Origin: Verrucomicrobiota bacterium
GTDB taxonomy: Bacteria > Verrucomicrobiota > Verrucomicrobiia > Opitutales > Seribacteraceae
DNA length: 5,671 nt
NCBI GenBank assembly: GCA_014382645.1
Contig: JACNJI010000527.1
Location: 1 to 5,671 of the forward strand
Direction: 5' to 3'
Part shown: positions 1 through 5,671 of the stretch, one piece after another
How positions within the stretch are numbered: position 1 is the first letter of the stretch
Layout: each line of letters starts with the position of its first letter
Translations under genes and position numbers: made by a program
Notes under the pieces: model-generated
The model's input: only the letters and a program-made list of their open reading frames with translations
Databases searched by the model: none
Told to the model about the DNA's origin: nothing

Positions 1-1982
1 CCGCGATGCAATACTTTGATAATGTTGTTACCCGACTCGGCCACAGCCATAACCTCGTACTTGCTCGCCGATGGCTTTTGGCCGGCATGATTGGCAAGGT
101 CGCGAGTGTTGCGGCGGTGATTTTTCAGTGCTGCGTCACCGATGTAATCCTTACCGAACTTGCGCATAAGGGATGCTAGATCCGCGAACTGATCGGAGGA
201 TGACACCCCGACGTCAACGTACTGTCCGCCACCAGTTTGCCGACAATGGACCGCGAGAACGTTTTTGCCGGTCTGAAGTACGTCTGCAGCGACCTTGGAG
301 ACATCGTGCGTTTCATAATTTGAAACATGCCCACCCAATTCCTTCACTAGTTTGCCGTTGAGATAGATTTGTACGTCTTCGTCGTGATGAACGTTGATCG
401 AGAGATTGTTAGGTACGGCAGCCAGACGAAAACTTGTTCGCATCCAGATTGCCTTGCCACGCCATTCGGTTCGGACGATAGCACCCGGAGTCCCCTTGAC
501 TCCAAAACCTGCCTTGCCGGAATCCCACTTGGAGTCATCGTAGGCGATCTCGAACCAGTGATCGTCTGGTTTTTTTGTGGAGTAATTCCACGCCACCTCA
601 CCTGAGCGCGCATCATGCAGAATAACGTTCTGCTTCGCCTTGGTATTTTTGCCGGGCTTGTTAACCTTGATTTCAGGTTGGCGAAGTGCCAGTTCTTCAA
701 AGAAGTCTTTTTCAATTTTCTCCATTTGCCTACGCAGGTCAGCATCCCTCTTTGACCACTTTTCGAACTGCTTGTCGTACTCGCCATTACCAGAAAAGCT
801 CTCGACCTTCACTAGGTTGGCCCCGCCTTTGCCATGGTTCGATACATTGGCGAAGAAAGAAAGCAGGGAGTAGTAATCCTTGGTAGGAATGGGATCGATC
901 TTATGATCATGGCAACGAGCGCAACCCACACTCATGCCGAGAAAAACATCGCTGGTAGTCTTTAGGATGTCATCGAGGTAGTCGTAGCGGGCGAGTTTTC
1001 GGTCTGCAGGTTCGTCGTCCCAAATTCCAAGACGATGAAAACCTGTGGCAGTAATGGCATCGGCATCGGCATCGGGCAATTCATCGCCGGCAAGCTGTTC
1101 TTGAACAAAGCGATCGTAAGGTTTATTGTCATTAAAGGCTTTGATGACATAGTCCCGAAAACGCCAAGCCATCGGTTTGTCACTGTCTCTTTCATATCCA
1201 TTTGTTTCAGCATAGCGAACTAAGTCCAACCAATGGCGCCCCCACTTTTCCCCGTATTGAGGCATAGCCAGCAAATCATCGATAACTGCCTCGAAAGCGT
1301 CGGCCGAATCATCGGTCAAGAAATCGCTCACTTGATCCGGACTGGGAGCGATTCCTATAAGATCGAAAGAGGCTCTCCGAAGGAGGGCTTCCTTGGAGGC
1401 CAAAGGGTTGGGCGTTAGACCCGAAGCATCGAGTTTCGCCAAAATAAAACGATCGATCGGGTGCTTAGCCGACTTGTCTTTCACCTCGGGCAATTCGAGA
1501 CGCTTAGGCTTCACGAAACCCCAATGTGACATTGTTCGTTCGTTGACCTTCGTGTTGTCTTCACCAGCGGTTACCTTGTGTCCTTCTTTCCCATGTATCT
1601 CGTCTTCGGAAGCGAATGGAAGACCAAGCTTGATCCATTTTTCGAGGACAGCGATTTCCGAGTCCTTCAGTTTGCCGAGTGGCGGCATCTCGTGATCCTC
1701 ATCCTTGTAGGAAACCATTTCCAAGAGAAGACTGGTTTCGGGTTTCTCCAAGTTGACCGAAGACCCTATTTCACCTCCTATGAGAACACCCTCGCGAGTA
1801 GTGAGAAGAAGATCCCCTTTTATGCGTTCCTTTGCCCCGTGACACTTCCAGCAATTCTGCTCGAGCAGGGGCTTTGCTTCCTTTTTCCAGAAAGCGAGAG
1901 CTTCGGCGGAAATTTTCTCTTCTCCGGAAAGCCCGTTTACTAAAATTGCGAATAAGAAAAGGAGTAGAGTTTTCGGGCGCAT
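1..1982 (-). CDS. PSCyt1/DUF1549/DUF1553 (PSD1) secreted cytochrome-like protein, 3' end missing
   Basis: The reading frame stays open from the ATG at 1982 to the left edge, giving 660 residues with no stop. Residues 1-20 form a signal peptide (basic MRPK, then a Leu/Phe-rich core), so the protein is probably exported. PSCyt1 follows at about 29-122, with a heme-c motif CWKCH at 44-48 and a distal MPP at 99-101 that could supply the axial Met. DUF1549 covers about 174-375: HPIDRF at 174-179, GRHWLDLVRYAET at 248-260, and a second CxxCH (CARCHDHK) at 354-361. A charged, probably helical linker (about 400-435) leads to a beta-rich jelly-roll-like module at about 450-592, resembling sugar-binding domains. 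The start of PSD1 (about 640 on) is cut off. Such proteins usually exceed 900 residues. The molecular function is unproven; they recur near sulfatases in PVC polysaccharide loci. No clear ribosome binding site precedes the ATG, as is common in these phyla. The gene lies 90 bp downstream of the IclR gene on the same strand. Confidence 0.93.
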   Translation of the reverse strand, partial: MRPKTLLLFLFAILVNGLSGEEKISAEALAFWKKEAKPLLEQNCWKCHGAKERIKGDLLLTTREGVLIGGEIGSSVNLEKPETSLLLEMVSYKDEDHEMPPLGKLKDSEIAVLEKWIKLGLPFASEDEIHGKEGHKVTAGEDNTKVNERTMSHWGFVKPKRLELPEVKDKSAKHPIDRFILAKLDASGLTPNPLASKEALLRRASFDLIGIAPSPDQVSDFLTDDSADAFEAVIDDLLAMPQYGEKWGRHWLDLVRYAETNGYERDSDKPMAWRFRDYVIKAFNDNKPYDRFVQEQLAGDELPDADADAITATGFHRLGIWDDEPADRKLARYDYLDDILKTTSDVFLGMSVGCARCHDHKIDPIPTKDYYSLLSFFANVSNHGKGGANLVKVESFSGNGEYDKQFEKWSKRDADLRRQMEKIEKDFFEELALRQPEIKVNKPGKNTKAKQNVILHDARSGEVAWNYSTKKPDDHWFEIAYDDSKWDSGKAGFGVKGTPGAIVRTEWRGKAIWMRTSFRLAAVPNNLSINVHHDEDVQIYLNGKLVKELGGHVSNYETHDVSKVAADVLQTGKNVLAVHCRQTGGGQYVDVGVSSSDQFADLASLMRKFGKDYIGDAALKNHRRNTRDLANHAGQKPSASKYEVMAVAESGNNIIKVLHR
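1056..1073. repeat. Three tandem GGCATC hexamers inside the PSCyt gene
   Basis: Three perfect copies of GGCATC lie side by side. On the minus strand they encode alternating Asp-Ala in the segment ELPDADADAITATGF (residues 301-315 of the DUF1549 domain), just after the conserved LAGD. The unit is a multiple of three, so copy-number change would not break the frame. It is probably a minor local expansion in a loop. Confidence 0.6.
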
Positions 1983-2004
1983 GTTTTTCGGAAGGAATGC
2001 TGTG

Positions 2005-2033
2005 ATCATAATTTTTTGGAAATCAAACAATTA
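2005..2033 (-). promoter_or_regulatory. Possible promoter of the PSCyt gene
   Basis: On the minus strand the AT-rich gap between the IclR and PSCyt genes contains TAATTG (2028-2033), a 17-base spacer, and TATGAT (2005-2010). This resembles a sigma-70 -35/-10 pair about 22 bases before the ATG at 1982. The -35 match is weak, and AT-rich DNA produces such matches by chance. It would let the PSCyt gene be transcribed separately from the IclR gene. Confidence 0.25.
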
Positions 2034-2072
2034 TTAGGAAAATTATCTATATTAGCCATGACAACGATCATC

Positions 2073-2867
2073 TTAGGCTACCTGGAAGGATACGTAACCA
2101 AGGGCGTGCGAAATTTGATCTGCGTGGTCACGAATTTGGCCACCGATTTGATGGAAATCCTTTTCCTCTATTCGTACAGATGGACCCGTAATCCAAATCG
2201 AACCGACTGGATAGCCCCGACGATCCAATACCGCAGCACCTATACAGTGCTGACCTTCGATCTCCTCCGCATGATCTACCGAATAGCCTAGATCTCTAGA
2301 CTTATTAAGCTCCTCGGCAAAGTCTTTTTGCGAAGTTATGGTCCTGTCGTTAAAACGAGGAAAATCCATGTTGCTTATGAATTTTTCCCTTTCGTCGAAA
2401 GGCAATGCTGCCAGCATCGCCTTCCCGGGTGCAGCGCAATGGAGGTGAAAGCGCAATCCGGGGTTCACCTTGAAGCAAAAATTATGCAATCCGGGCACTT
2501 GCTCCAAAACAACGCCACTATCTTCCAGCAACACACCCGCCAATACCGTCTCCTTTGTCAGATCCCGCAGTCGCCTCATAACGGGCAAGGCATTTTCGAG
2601 AAATCCCGGATCACCGGCAACAGGAGTCGCCAGAGTGAGAAACTTTTCCGAAAGCACGTAACCGGAACCGTTGGGGTTTTTTCTAGCATAAGCACGCCGC
2701 TCGAGTGTGTGCATGATGCGGTAGACGCTATTAGTAGGGAAACCTAACAACTCCGACATCTCATTTACGAGCAATCCCTCGGGATGCTTGTTCAACAATT
2801 CGATAACAGAAAGAGCACGGTCCAAGCCCGGCACTTGATAACGATTTTCAGAAGATGGACTACTCAT
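2073..2867 (-). CDS. IclR-family transcriptional regulator
   Basis: A complete 264-residue protein, the usual length for the IclR family. These are cytoplasmic DNA-binding regulators, mostly of carbon catabolism, that respond to small acid or sugar-derived ligands. The N-terminal winged helix-turn-helix covers about 12-75, with VPGLDRALSVIELL leading in and recognition-helix residues around NSVYRIMHTLERR (46-58). The effector domain runs from about 85 to 256. Family hallmarks are HLHCAAPGKAMLAAL at 141-155, the DHAEEIEGQHCIGAAVLD stretch at 198-215 and the following beta strand VGSIWITGPS. The family's usual position-specific Cys residues are present (144, 208). Start: the ATG at 2867 gives a normal short N-terminal arm. 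The gene reads toward the PSCyt gene 90 bp away, which makes that gene the most likely target besides its own promoter. The ligand cannot be told from sequence. Confidence 0.95.
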   Translation of the reverse strand: MSSPSSENRYQVPGLDRALSVIELLNKHPEGLLVNEMSELLGFPTNSVYRIMHTLERRAYARKNPNGSGYVLSEKFLTLATPVAGDPGFLENALPVMRRLRDLTKETVLAGVLLEDSGVVLEQVPGLHNFCFKVNPGLRFHLHCAAPGKAMLAALPFDEREKFISNMDFPRFNDRTITSQKDFAEELNKSRDLGYSVDHAEEIEGQHCIGAAVLDRRGYPVGSIWITGPSVRIEEKDFHQIGGQIRDHADQISHALGYVSFQVA

Positions 2868-2919
2868 TGCTAAATTGAAACTTCAACTAACACTCAAATA
2901 TCAAAAGCGTCAAGATTTA

Positions 2920-2958
2920 GGACATTTATATGTTGCTATACAGTCCGGTAAGGCAACA
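2920..2958 (-). promoter_or_regulatory. Candidate promoter and operator upstream of the IclR gene
   Basis: TGTTGC (2931-2936) and GCAACA (2953-2958) form a perfect 6-base inverted repeat spaced by 16 bases. GGAC (2920-2923) and GTCC (2943-2946) form a second, overlapping one. On the minus strand a TATAAA -10-like hexamer (2925-2930) sits 15 bases from TTACCG (2946-2951), so the repeats would overlap the promoter, as expected for autoregulation by IclR proteins. An alternative -35, TTGACG at 2908-2913, has no good -10 at 17 bases. This is a pattern match only, without comparative support. Confidence 0.3.
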
Positions 2959-3016
2959 AACGAAGTCCTTGACCAATCGTTTCGATACGGAACCGACTCA
3001 AACTTGCAGGATCAGG

Positions 3017-3137
3017 TCAGTGCTCGAAGACAACCTGCACTTCGAAGACAACCTGCACTTCGAGTATCCCAACACAAGTGTCTTCATCGAGCGTCACCTT
3101 GATTCGTACTCCGTCCGATAATTTTGGTCGCGAGCAG
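3017..3137 (-). pseudogene. Possible C-terminal remnant of an unidentified gene
   Basis: On the minus strand one frame reads LSDGVRIKVTLDEDTCVGIL, then EVQVVF twice, then EH and a TGA stop at 3017-3019. The alternating hydrophobic pattern looks like two beta strands at the end of a beta-sandwich domain, for example the last strands of discoidin-like modules. No start codon or gene body precedes it, because it would run into the 3' end of the deacetylase gene in a different frame. It could be a stub left by a deletion or simply chance coding potential. I do not recognise a family with confidence. Confidence 0.25.
3024..3063. repeat. 18-bp tandem direct repeat, 2.2 copies
   Basis: Two perfect adjacent copies of an 18-base unit starting CGAAGACAACCTG lie at 3025-3042 and 3043-3060, followed by CGA of a third. 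The unit equals six codons; in the minus-strand frame described for 3017-3137 it duplicates EVQVVF. It lies in the 270-bp gap between the deacetylase and IclR genes and probably arose by replication slippage. Confidence 0.85.
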
Positions 3138-3899
3138 TTACTTTTCGGATGGCTTGGAAACTTTTAGATCCCGCAAGGCGATGACTTGACAGCCAGCATC
3201 TTTCAAATGCTTCATGTAAGCCTCGAATTTCTTCGGGTCAGTGTTCACCCAAGGGTGCTGGACGTCGGGGACCCCATGAAAAGTCATCACCGCGATCTTG
3301 CCGTCGACTGCCTTGGCTACCGCCTCCTTGAACTGCTCGAGCGTGCTCTTCGGTTTGCCGTCGAAGGCTTGCGGCATGAGGAGTGGGTCATCCCTGACTG
3401 GATCGTAAGCCCGAGATCCCCCGGTACGGGCAAAGCGGTAGCCTCTGACACGCAAAATGCCTACGGCTCGGTCACTTGTCTGGTAAGCAGGATAGCAAAA
3501 GCTGACAGGTTTGGGTATTCCGTGTTTTTCGCATTGCTTCTCGATATACTCGACATCGGCATTCATTTGCTCGGCTGTTTGTCTGGTCACCGTCAGGTGC
3601 CTGCGAGTGTGGTTACCGATCTCAAAGCCGTCCGCATGGAGCTTCTTGATTTGTTCCCAAGTCATGTAATTCTTCTTGTCCTTGGCAAAGTCGAAGCCTT
3701 CGGTGATGAAGAAGGTCGCTCCAAAGCCATACTTCTTAAGCAGTGGAGCAACATAGGTAGCCTGACTGGCGACTGAGTCGTCGAAGGTTAAGACCACGGT
3801 TCCGGGATTCTTCTTTTCGGCGGCGAGATTGATAAGGCACAACAGGAAAACAAGGAAAATGGTTAGCCTCCTGCAAAGGGATGGAGTTGTTGAGTTCAT
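3138..3899 (-). CDS. Exported polysaccharide deacetylase (NodB/CE4-type)
   Basis: A complete 253-residue protein. Residues 1-27 are a signal peptide (RR at 10-11, core IFLVFLLCLINLA, likely cleavage near AA/E28). There is no proper lipobox around Cys21, so a soluble exported enzyme is likely. CE4 enzymes remove N- or O-acetyl groups from sugars using a divalent metal. Motif 1 is LTFDDS (37-42, Asp40 catalytic base and Asp41 metal ligand). Motif 2 is NHTRRH (96-101), with metal ligands His97 and His101. The motif 3 region reads FCYPAYQ (134-140) and lacks the usual Arg of RxxY/F. The late His motif is TFHGV (206-210). Start choice is firm because an in-frame TAG immediately precedes the ATG at 3899. 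It is divergent from the GDPD gene with 92 bp between. The substrate is unknown; the subgroup with YPAY is common in PVC genomes. Confidence 0.93.
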   Translation of the reverse strand: MNSTTPSLCRRLTIFLVFLLCLINLAAEKKNPGTVVLTFDDSVASQATYVAPLLKKYGFGATFFITEGFDFAKDKKNYMTWEQIKKLHADGFEIGNHTRRHLTVTRQTAEQMNADVEYIEKQCEKHGIPKPVSFCYPAYQTSDRAVGILRVRGYRFARTGGSRAYDPVRDDPLLMPQAFDGKPKSTLEQFKEAVAKAVDGKIAVMTFHGVPDVQHPWVNTDPKKFEAYMKHLKDAGCQVIALRDLKVSKPSEK

Positions 3900-3991
3900 C
3901 TAAGTGTTTTGTATGGGGATAGATGAATGATAAGCGACAGGCAATCTCGATCAGACTCGCGTTGAGTATGGAGCGGTTATAGCGATGTGAG
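3900..3991. promoter_or_regulatory. Divergent intergenic region between deacetylase and GDPD genes
   Basis: These 92 bases must hold the start signals for two divergent exported enzymes unless one is transcribed from far upstream. I see no convincing -35/-10 pair on either strand. TATAGC at 3978-3983 could be a -10 giving a nearly leaderless GDPD transcript. Neither gene has a clear Shine-Dalgarno sequence. Confidence 0.35.
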
Positions 3992-4786
3992 ATGATAAAA
4001 ATACCCCTAGTGGTAGCTTCATCCTTCTTCGCATGTGCTCCTGCCTTGTACGCCAAGCCTCTCGTCGTTGCTCATCGAGGCGCATCGCAAGATGCCCCTG
4101 AAAACACTTTAGCGGCCTTCATGCTGGCATGGGAACAGGGGGCGGATGCGATTGAAGGCGACTTTCTTCTCACCAAGGACAATGAAATCGTGTGCATTCA
4201 TGACAAAAGCACCGAACGCCTAGCCGGCCGGAAACTCATCGTCAAGGGATCGACCCTCGCTCAATTGCAGGAACTGGATGTTGGTTTGGGCAAGGGAGGA
4301 AAATTCACGGGCACGAAAATCCCTACGATTGCCGAGGTGCTTGCGACGATTCCAGCGGGCAAAAAAATCTTCATAGAGATTAAGTGCGGAAAAGAAATCA
4401 TCCCTCCTTTGCTCGAAGAAATCAAGAAATCCGAGCTTAATGACGAACAGGTGACGATGATTTGCTTCAACACAGAAGTCGTCCGAATGCTCAAGATCAA
4501 GGCCCCCCAGCACAAGGTCTATTGGCTCTCAAACTTCAAGCGAAATAAGGAAGGTCACTGGGTTCCTTCCCTAGAGACCGTACTCCAGACGCTCAGTTCA
4601 ACCAAGGCAGATGGGCTCGACTCCCACCACGGTATCCCCGAGCATACGGCAAGGCGCATCCAAGAGGAAGGCTTCGAGTGGCACGTATGGACAGTCAACG
4701 ATCTGAAAACCGCCAAACGCTTGAAAGCGCTCGGAGTAGAATCAGTAACCACCGATGTGCCAGGGCACTTGAAAAAGGCCCTCTGA
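3992..4786 (+). CDS. Exported glycerophosphodiester phosphodiesterase (GDPD family)
   Basis: A complete 264-residue protein of normal family length. It should hydrolyse glycerophosphodiesters (deacylated phospholipid head groups) to sn-glycerol 3-phosphate and an alcohol, with a divalent metal. Residues 1-21 are a signal peptide ending ALYA, so it acts outside the cytoplasm; FFAC at 12-15 is a poor lipobox. Catalytic signatures in a TIM-barrel order: VAHRGAS (26-32; His28, Arg29), PENT (36-39; Glu37 metal ligand), IEGDF (54-58; Glu55, Asp57), IHD (69-71; His70 general acid), IEIK (128-131; Glu129, Lys131), HVWTVN (231-236) and VTTDVP (252-257). All key residues are present, so it should be active. 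The ATG at 3992 is the first possible start after an in-frame TAG at 3980. It points away from the deacetylase gene and may scavenge phosphorus or glycerol. UgpQ-like, but the role in this locus is not shown. Confidence 0.95.
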   Translation: MIKIPLVVASSFFACAPALYAKPLVVAHRGASQDAPENTLAAFMLAWEQGADAIEGDFLLTKDNEIVCIHDKSTERLAGRKLIVKGSTLAQLQELDVGLGKGGKFTGTKIPTIAEVLATIPAGKKIFIEIKCGKEIIPPLLEEIKKSELNDEQVTMICFNTEVVRMLKIKAPQHKVYWLSNFKRNKEGHWVPSLETVLQTLSSTKADGLDSHHGIPEHTARRIQEEGFEWHVWTVNDLKTAKRLKALGVESVTTDVPGHLKKAL

Positions 4787-4925
4787 ACCGGCTCCTTCCA
4801 ATGCTTTCAGCATCAAGCCGATCCGGGCAACGAAATAACTTGCACAGGCGAGCGCTCGAGCCAACTCCGGGCCAATTGGGCGCTTCTGTGGAATCCCGTG
4901 TCGAATTCGCAATTCAAAGGAAGAG
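4787..4925. other. Gap after GDPD gene with no recognisable gene
   Basis: All six frames were read and no family motif was recognised. A minus-strand frame is open from 4966 to 4742, but it is antisense to the end of the GDPD gene and shows no family signature. A small perfect hairpin, ATGCT-TTC-AGCAT, lies at 4801-4813 just after the GDPD stop, without a T-run, so it is not a convincing terminator. Older parts of the hydrolase relic that follows may lie here but are no longer readable. Confidence 0.4.
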
Positions 4926-5170
4926 TGCAAACTCGTAGTCGCCCAACCGAACGGCTCACCTCGCAAAGCGCTTTAAGAACAACTTGCTCTACCGCTGGTA
5001 CTGGTGCCAGCGGTCAAAAACTATAGAGGAGGATTTCTTCCGCGAGCGACCCGTTTCGGGAGTTGAATTCGGGATTATCGCCGGAAACAAAGGACAGAAA
5101 ATAACTTTTTCCGAATCCAATGACGGGCTTATTGCAGTGGAAGCTACCAAGCTTTAGGGGATGAGCGATC
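4926..5170 (+). pseudogene. Degraded alpha/beta-hydrolase, C-terminal part
   Basis: Three pieces of a lipase-like alpha/beta-hydrolase can be read in order. LVVAQPNGS (4932-4958) resembles the family's VVMLAPPNQGS strand-turn. A frame change at about 4956-4959 leads into HLAKRFKNNLLYRWYW (4957-5004), then GVEFGIIAGNKGQ and SNDGLIAVEATKL up to 5154. These match the usual pattern in this family of GVIAG, then NDG.VSVE.TRL.GM.D. An in-frame TAG (5155-5157) follows, and GMSD continues at 5158-5169. The position of TAG is commonly Glu, so a GAG-to-TAG change would explain it. No start, nucleophile motif (GHSMGG) or final catalytic His is readable, so the gene is dead. A later frame (VTFQSSTLAFQ, from about 5174) may be the broken tail. 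Probably once a secreted esterase/lipase-like protein; exact substrate unknown. Confidence 0.6.
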
Positions 5171-5201
5171 CTAGGTTACTTTCCAGTCCTCGACTTTGGC
5201 A

Positions 5202-5227
5202 TTTCAGCTCCGTGAATACAGCCGAAA
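5202..5227 (-). terminator. Weak hairpin downstream of the sulfatase gene
   Basis: On the minus strand TTTCGGCT, a 10-base loop, and AGCTGAAA form an 8-pair stem with one G-U pair, 44 bases past the sulfatase stop. The stem is better in minus-strand RNA than in plus-strand RNA, where the same position is an A-C mismatch. No T-run follows, so intrinsic termination is doubtful. Confidence 0.2.
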
Positions 5228-5270
5228 GGAAAAGAAGAAAATAACAAAGGAAATGGGGTTTCGTTTCAGG

Positions 5271-5671
5271 CTATTTCTTTTTCGTAGGTTTCTTTTTACT
5301 CTTTGGGCGTTTAACCTGGAGGTCGACTTCCTTGGCCCAATCTTCCCAGCGAGTTTTCATTTGTAAAACCCGTTCAGGATAAGCGGAGACAAGGTTTTTT
5401 GTTTCCGTGCGATCCCTGCTCAAGTCATACAACTGCCAAGGATCGCTCTTGTGTTGGACGAGTTTCCAAGAATTTTCCCGGATGACTTGCCAGCCACCAT
5501 ATTGAAAAAAGAGTGGCTTTCCCCTATGCAACTTCCCCCCCGTAAAGGTCGGGGTTAGGCTAATGCCGTCCAAATCGGGAAGGTTTCCCGGATACACCGA
5601 TCGTTCCCCTGCCAGCCCCGGTCAGCTGGCCACCAAACAAATCCATCGTCTTCGAGCTCTCGACGACCCTC
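5271..5671 (-). CDS. Sulfatase C-terminal part, partial and apparently frameshifted
   Basis: The stop TAG is at 5271-5273. The frame upstream gives LPDLDGISLTP, GGKLHRGKPLFFQYGG, then WKLVQHKSDPWQLYDLSRDR and ETKNLV. This is the classic C-terminal subdomain of type I formylglycine sulfatases, where the Trp-Lys-Leu strand and the LYDLSRD.TE..NL motif close the fold. The tail VKRPKSKKKPTKKK is strongly basic, as in many PVC sulfatases. This frame meets a TGA at 5624-5626, but another frame from 5670 reads RVVESSKTMDLFGGQLTG, the expected preceding sulfatase segment. Removing one G from the GGGG run at 5616-5619 joins them as MDLFGGQLTGLAGERSVYPG. So either a real one-base insertion has inactivated the gene or the assembly has an error. 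The catalytic N-terminal half (CxPxR) is outside the window. Sulfatases remove sulfate esters from glycans, usually in the periplasm or outside the cell. Confidence 0.85.

Noticed and set aside
347..787. A 146-codon open frame on the minus strand
   Set aside because: It overlaps the PSCyt gene in another frame; the real frame reads a coherent jelly-roll module through the whole stretch, and this one gives basic, low-complexity sequence with no family motif.
2328..2747. A 139-codon open frame on the plus strand
   Set aside because: Entirely antisense to the IclR gene, which has full family hallmarks; no motif recognised in it.
3024..3063. Tandem repeat considered as the edge of a CRISPR array
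   Set aside because: Copies are directly adjacent without spacers and only 18 bases long.
2875..3102. Short plus-strand frames in the gap upstream of the IclR gene
   Set aside because: Low-complexity product created by the 18-bp repeat (repeated RRQPAL), no start signal and no recognisable family.
3186..3776. A 196-codon open frame on the plus strand
   Set aside because: Antisense to the deacetylase gene, whose catalytic motifs are all in the minus frame; its long span is a codon-composition mirror effect.
3736..4056. A 106-codon minus-strand frame across the divergent intergenic region
   Set aside because: It spans both gene starts in the wrong frames and shows no domain or signal peptide.
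4801..4813. Perfect small hairpin just after the GDPD stop, considered as a terminator
   Set aside because: Only a 5-bp stem and no T-run follows.

Overview
The window looks like a piece of a marine-type PVC bacterium (Verrucomicrobiota, Planctomycetota, Lentisphaerota or Kiritimatiellota). The main evidence is a large secreted protein with the PSCyt1-PSCyt2(DUF1549)-PSD1(DUF1553) layout, which is largely confined to these phyla. A sulfatase with a long Lys-rich tail and the absence of clear Shine-Dalgarno sequences fit the same assignment. I favour Verrucomicrobiota, but the sequence alone does not prove it.

Layout. 1-1982 (minus): 660 codons from the N-terminal side of the PSCyt/PSD1 protein, which runs off the left edge. 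2073-2867 (minus): complete IclR-family transcriptional regulator, with an inverted-repeat-rich upstream region. 2868-3137: gap with an 18-bp tandem duplication and what may be the C-terminal stub of an old gene. 3138-3899 (minus): exported NodB/CE4-type polysaccharide deacetylase. 3900-3991: short divergent intergenic region. 3992-4786 (plus): exported glycerophosphodiester phosphodiesterase. 4787-5270: gap that holds a decayed alpha/beta-hydrolase C-terminal part at about 4926-5170. 5271-5671 (minus): C-terminal end of a sulfatase, apparently interrupted by a one-base insertion in a G4 run and running off the right edge.

How the genes may work together. Sulfatase, polysaccharide deacetylase and PSCyt/PSD1 proteins are recurrent members of polysaccharide or glycan catabolic loci in PVC bacteria, and IclR regulators often control such loci. 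The IclR gene lies 90 bp upstream of the PSCyt gene on the same strand and could control it. The GDPD would release glycerol-3-phosphate or an equivalent from phosphodiesters outside the cytoplasm. This is an inference from gene content; no substrate can be named.

No new defence, mobile or RNA system is visible. The most notable signals are gene decay: the alpha/beta-hydrolase relic with a nonsense codon and a frameshift, and the neighbouring frameshifted sulfatase. There are also candidate regulatory repeats upstream of the IclR gene. No tRNA, rRNA, CRISPR array or insertion sequence was seen.
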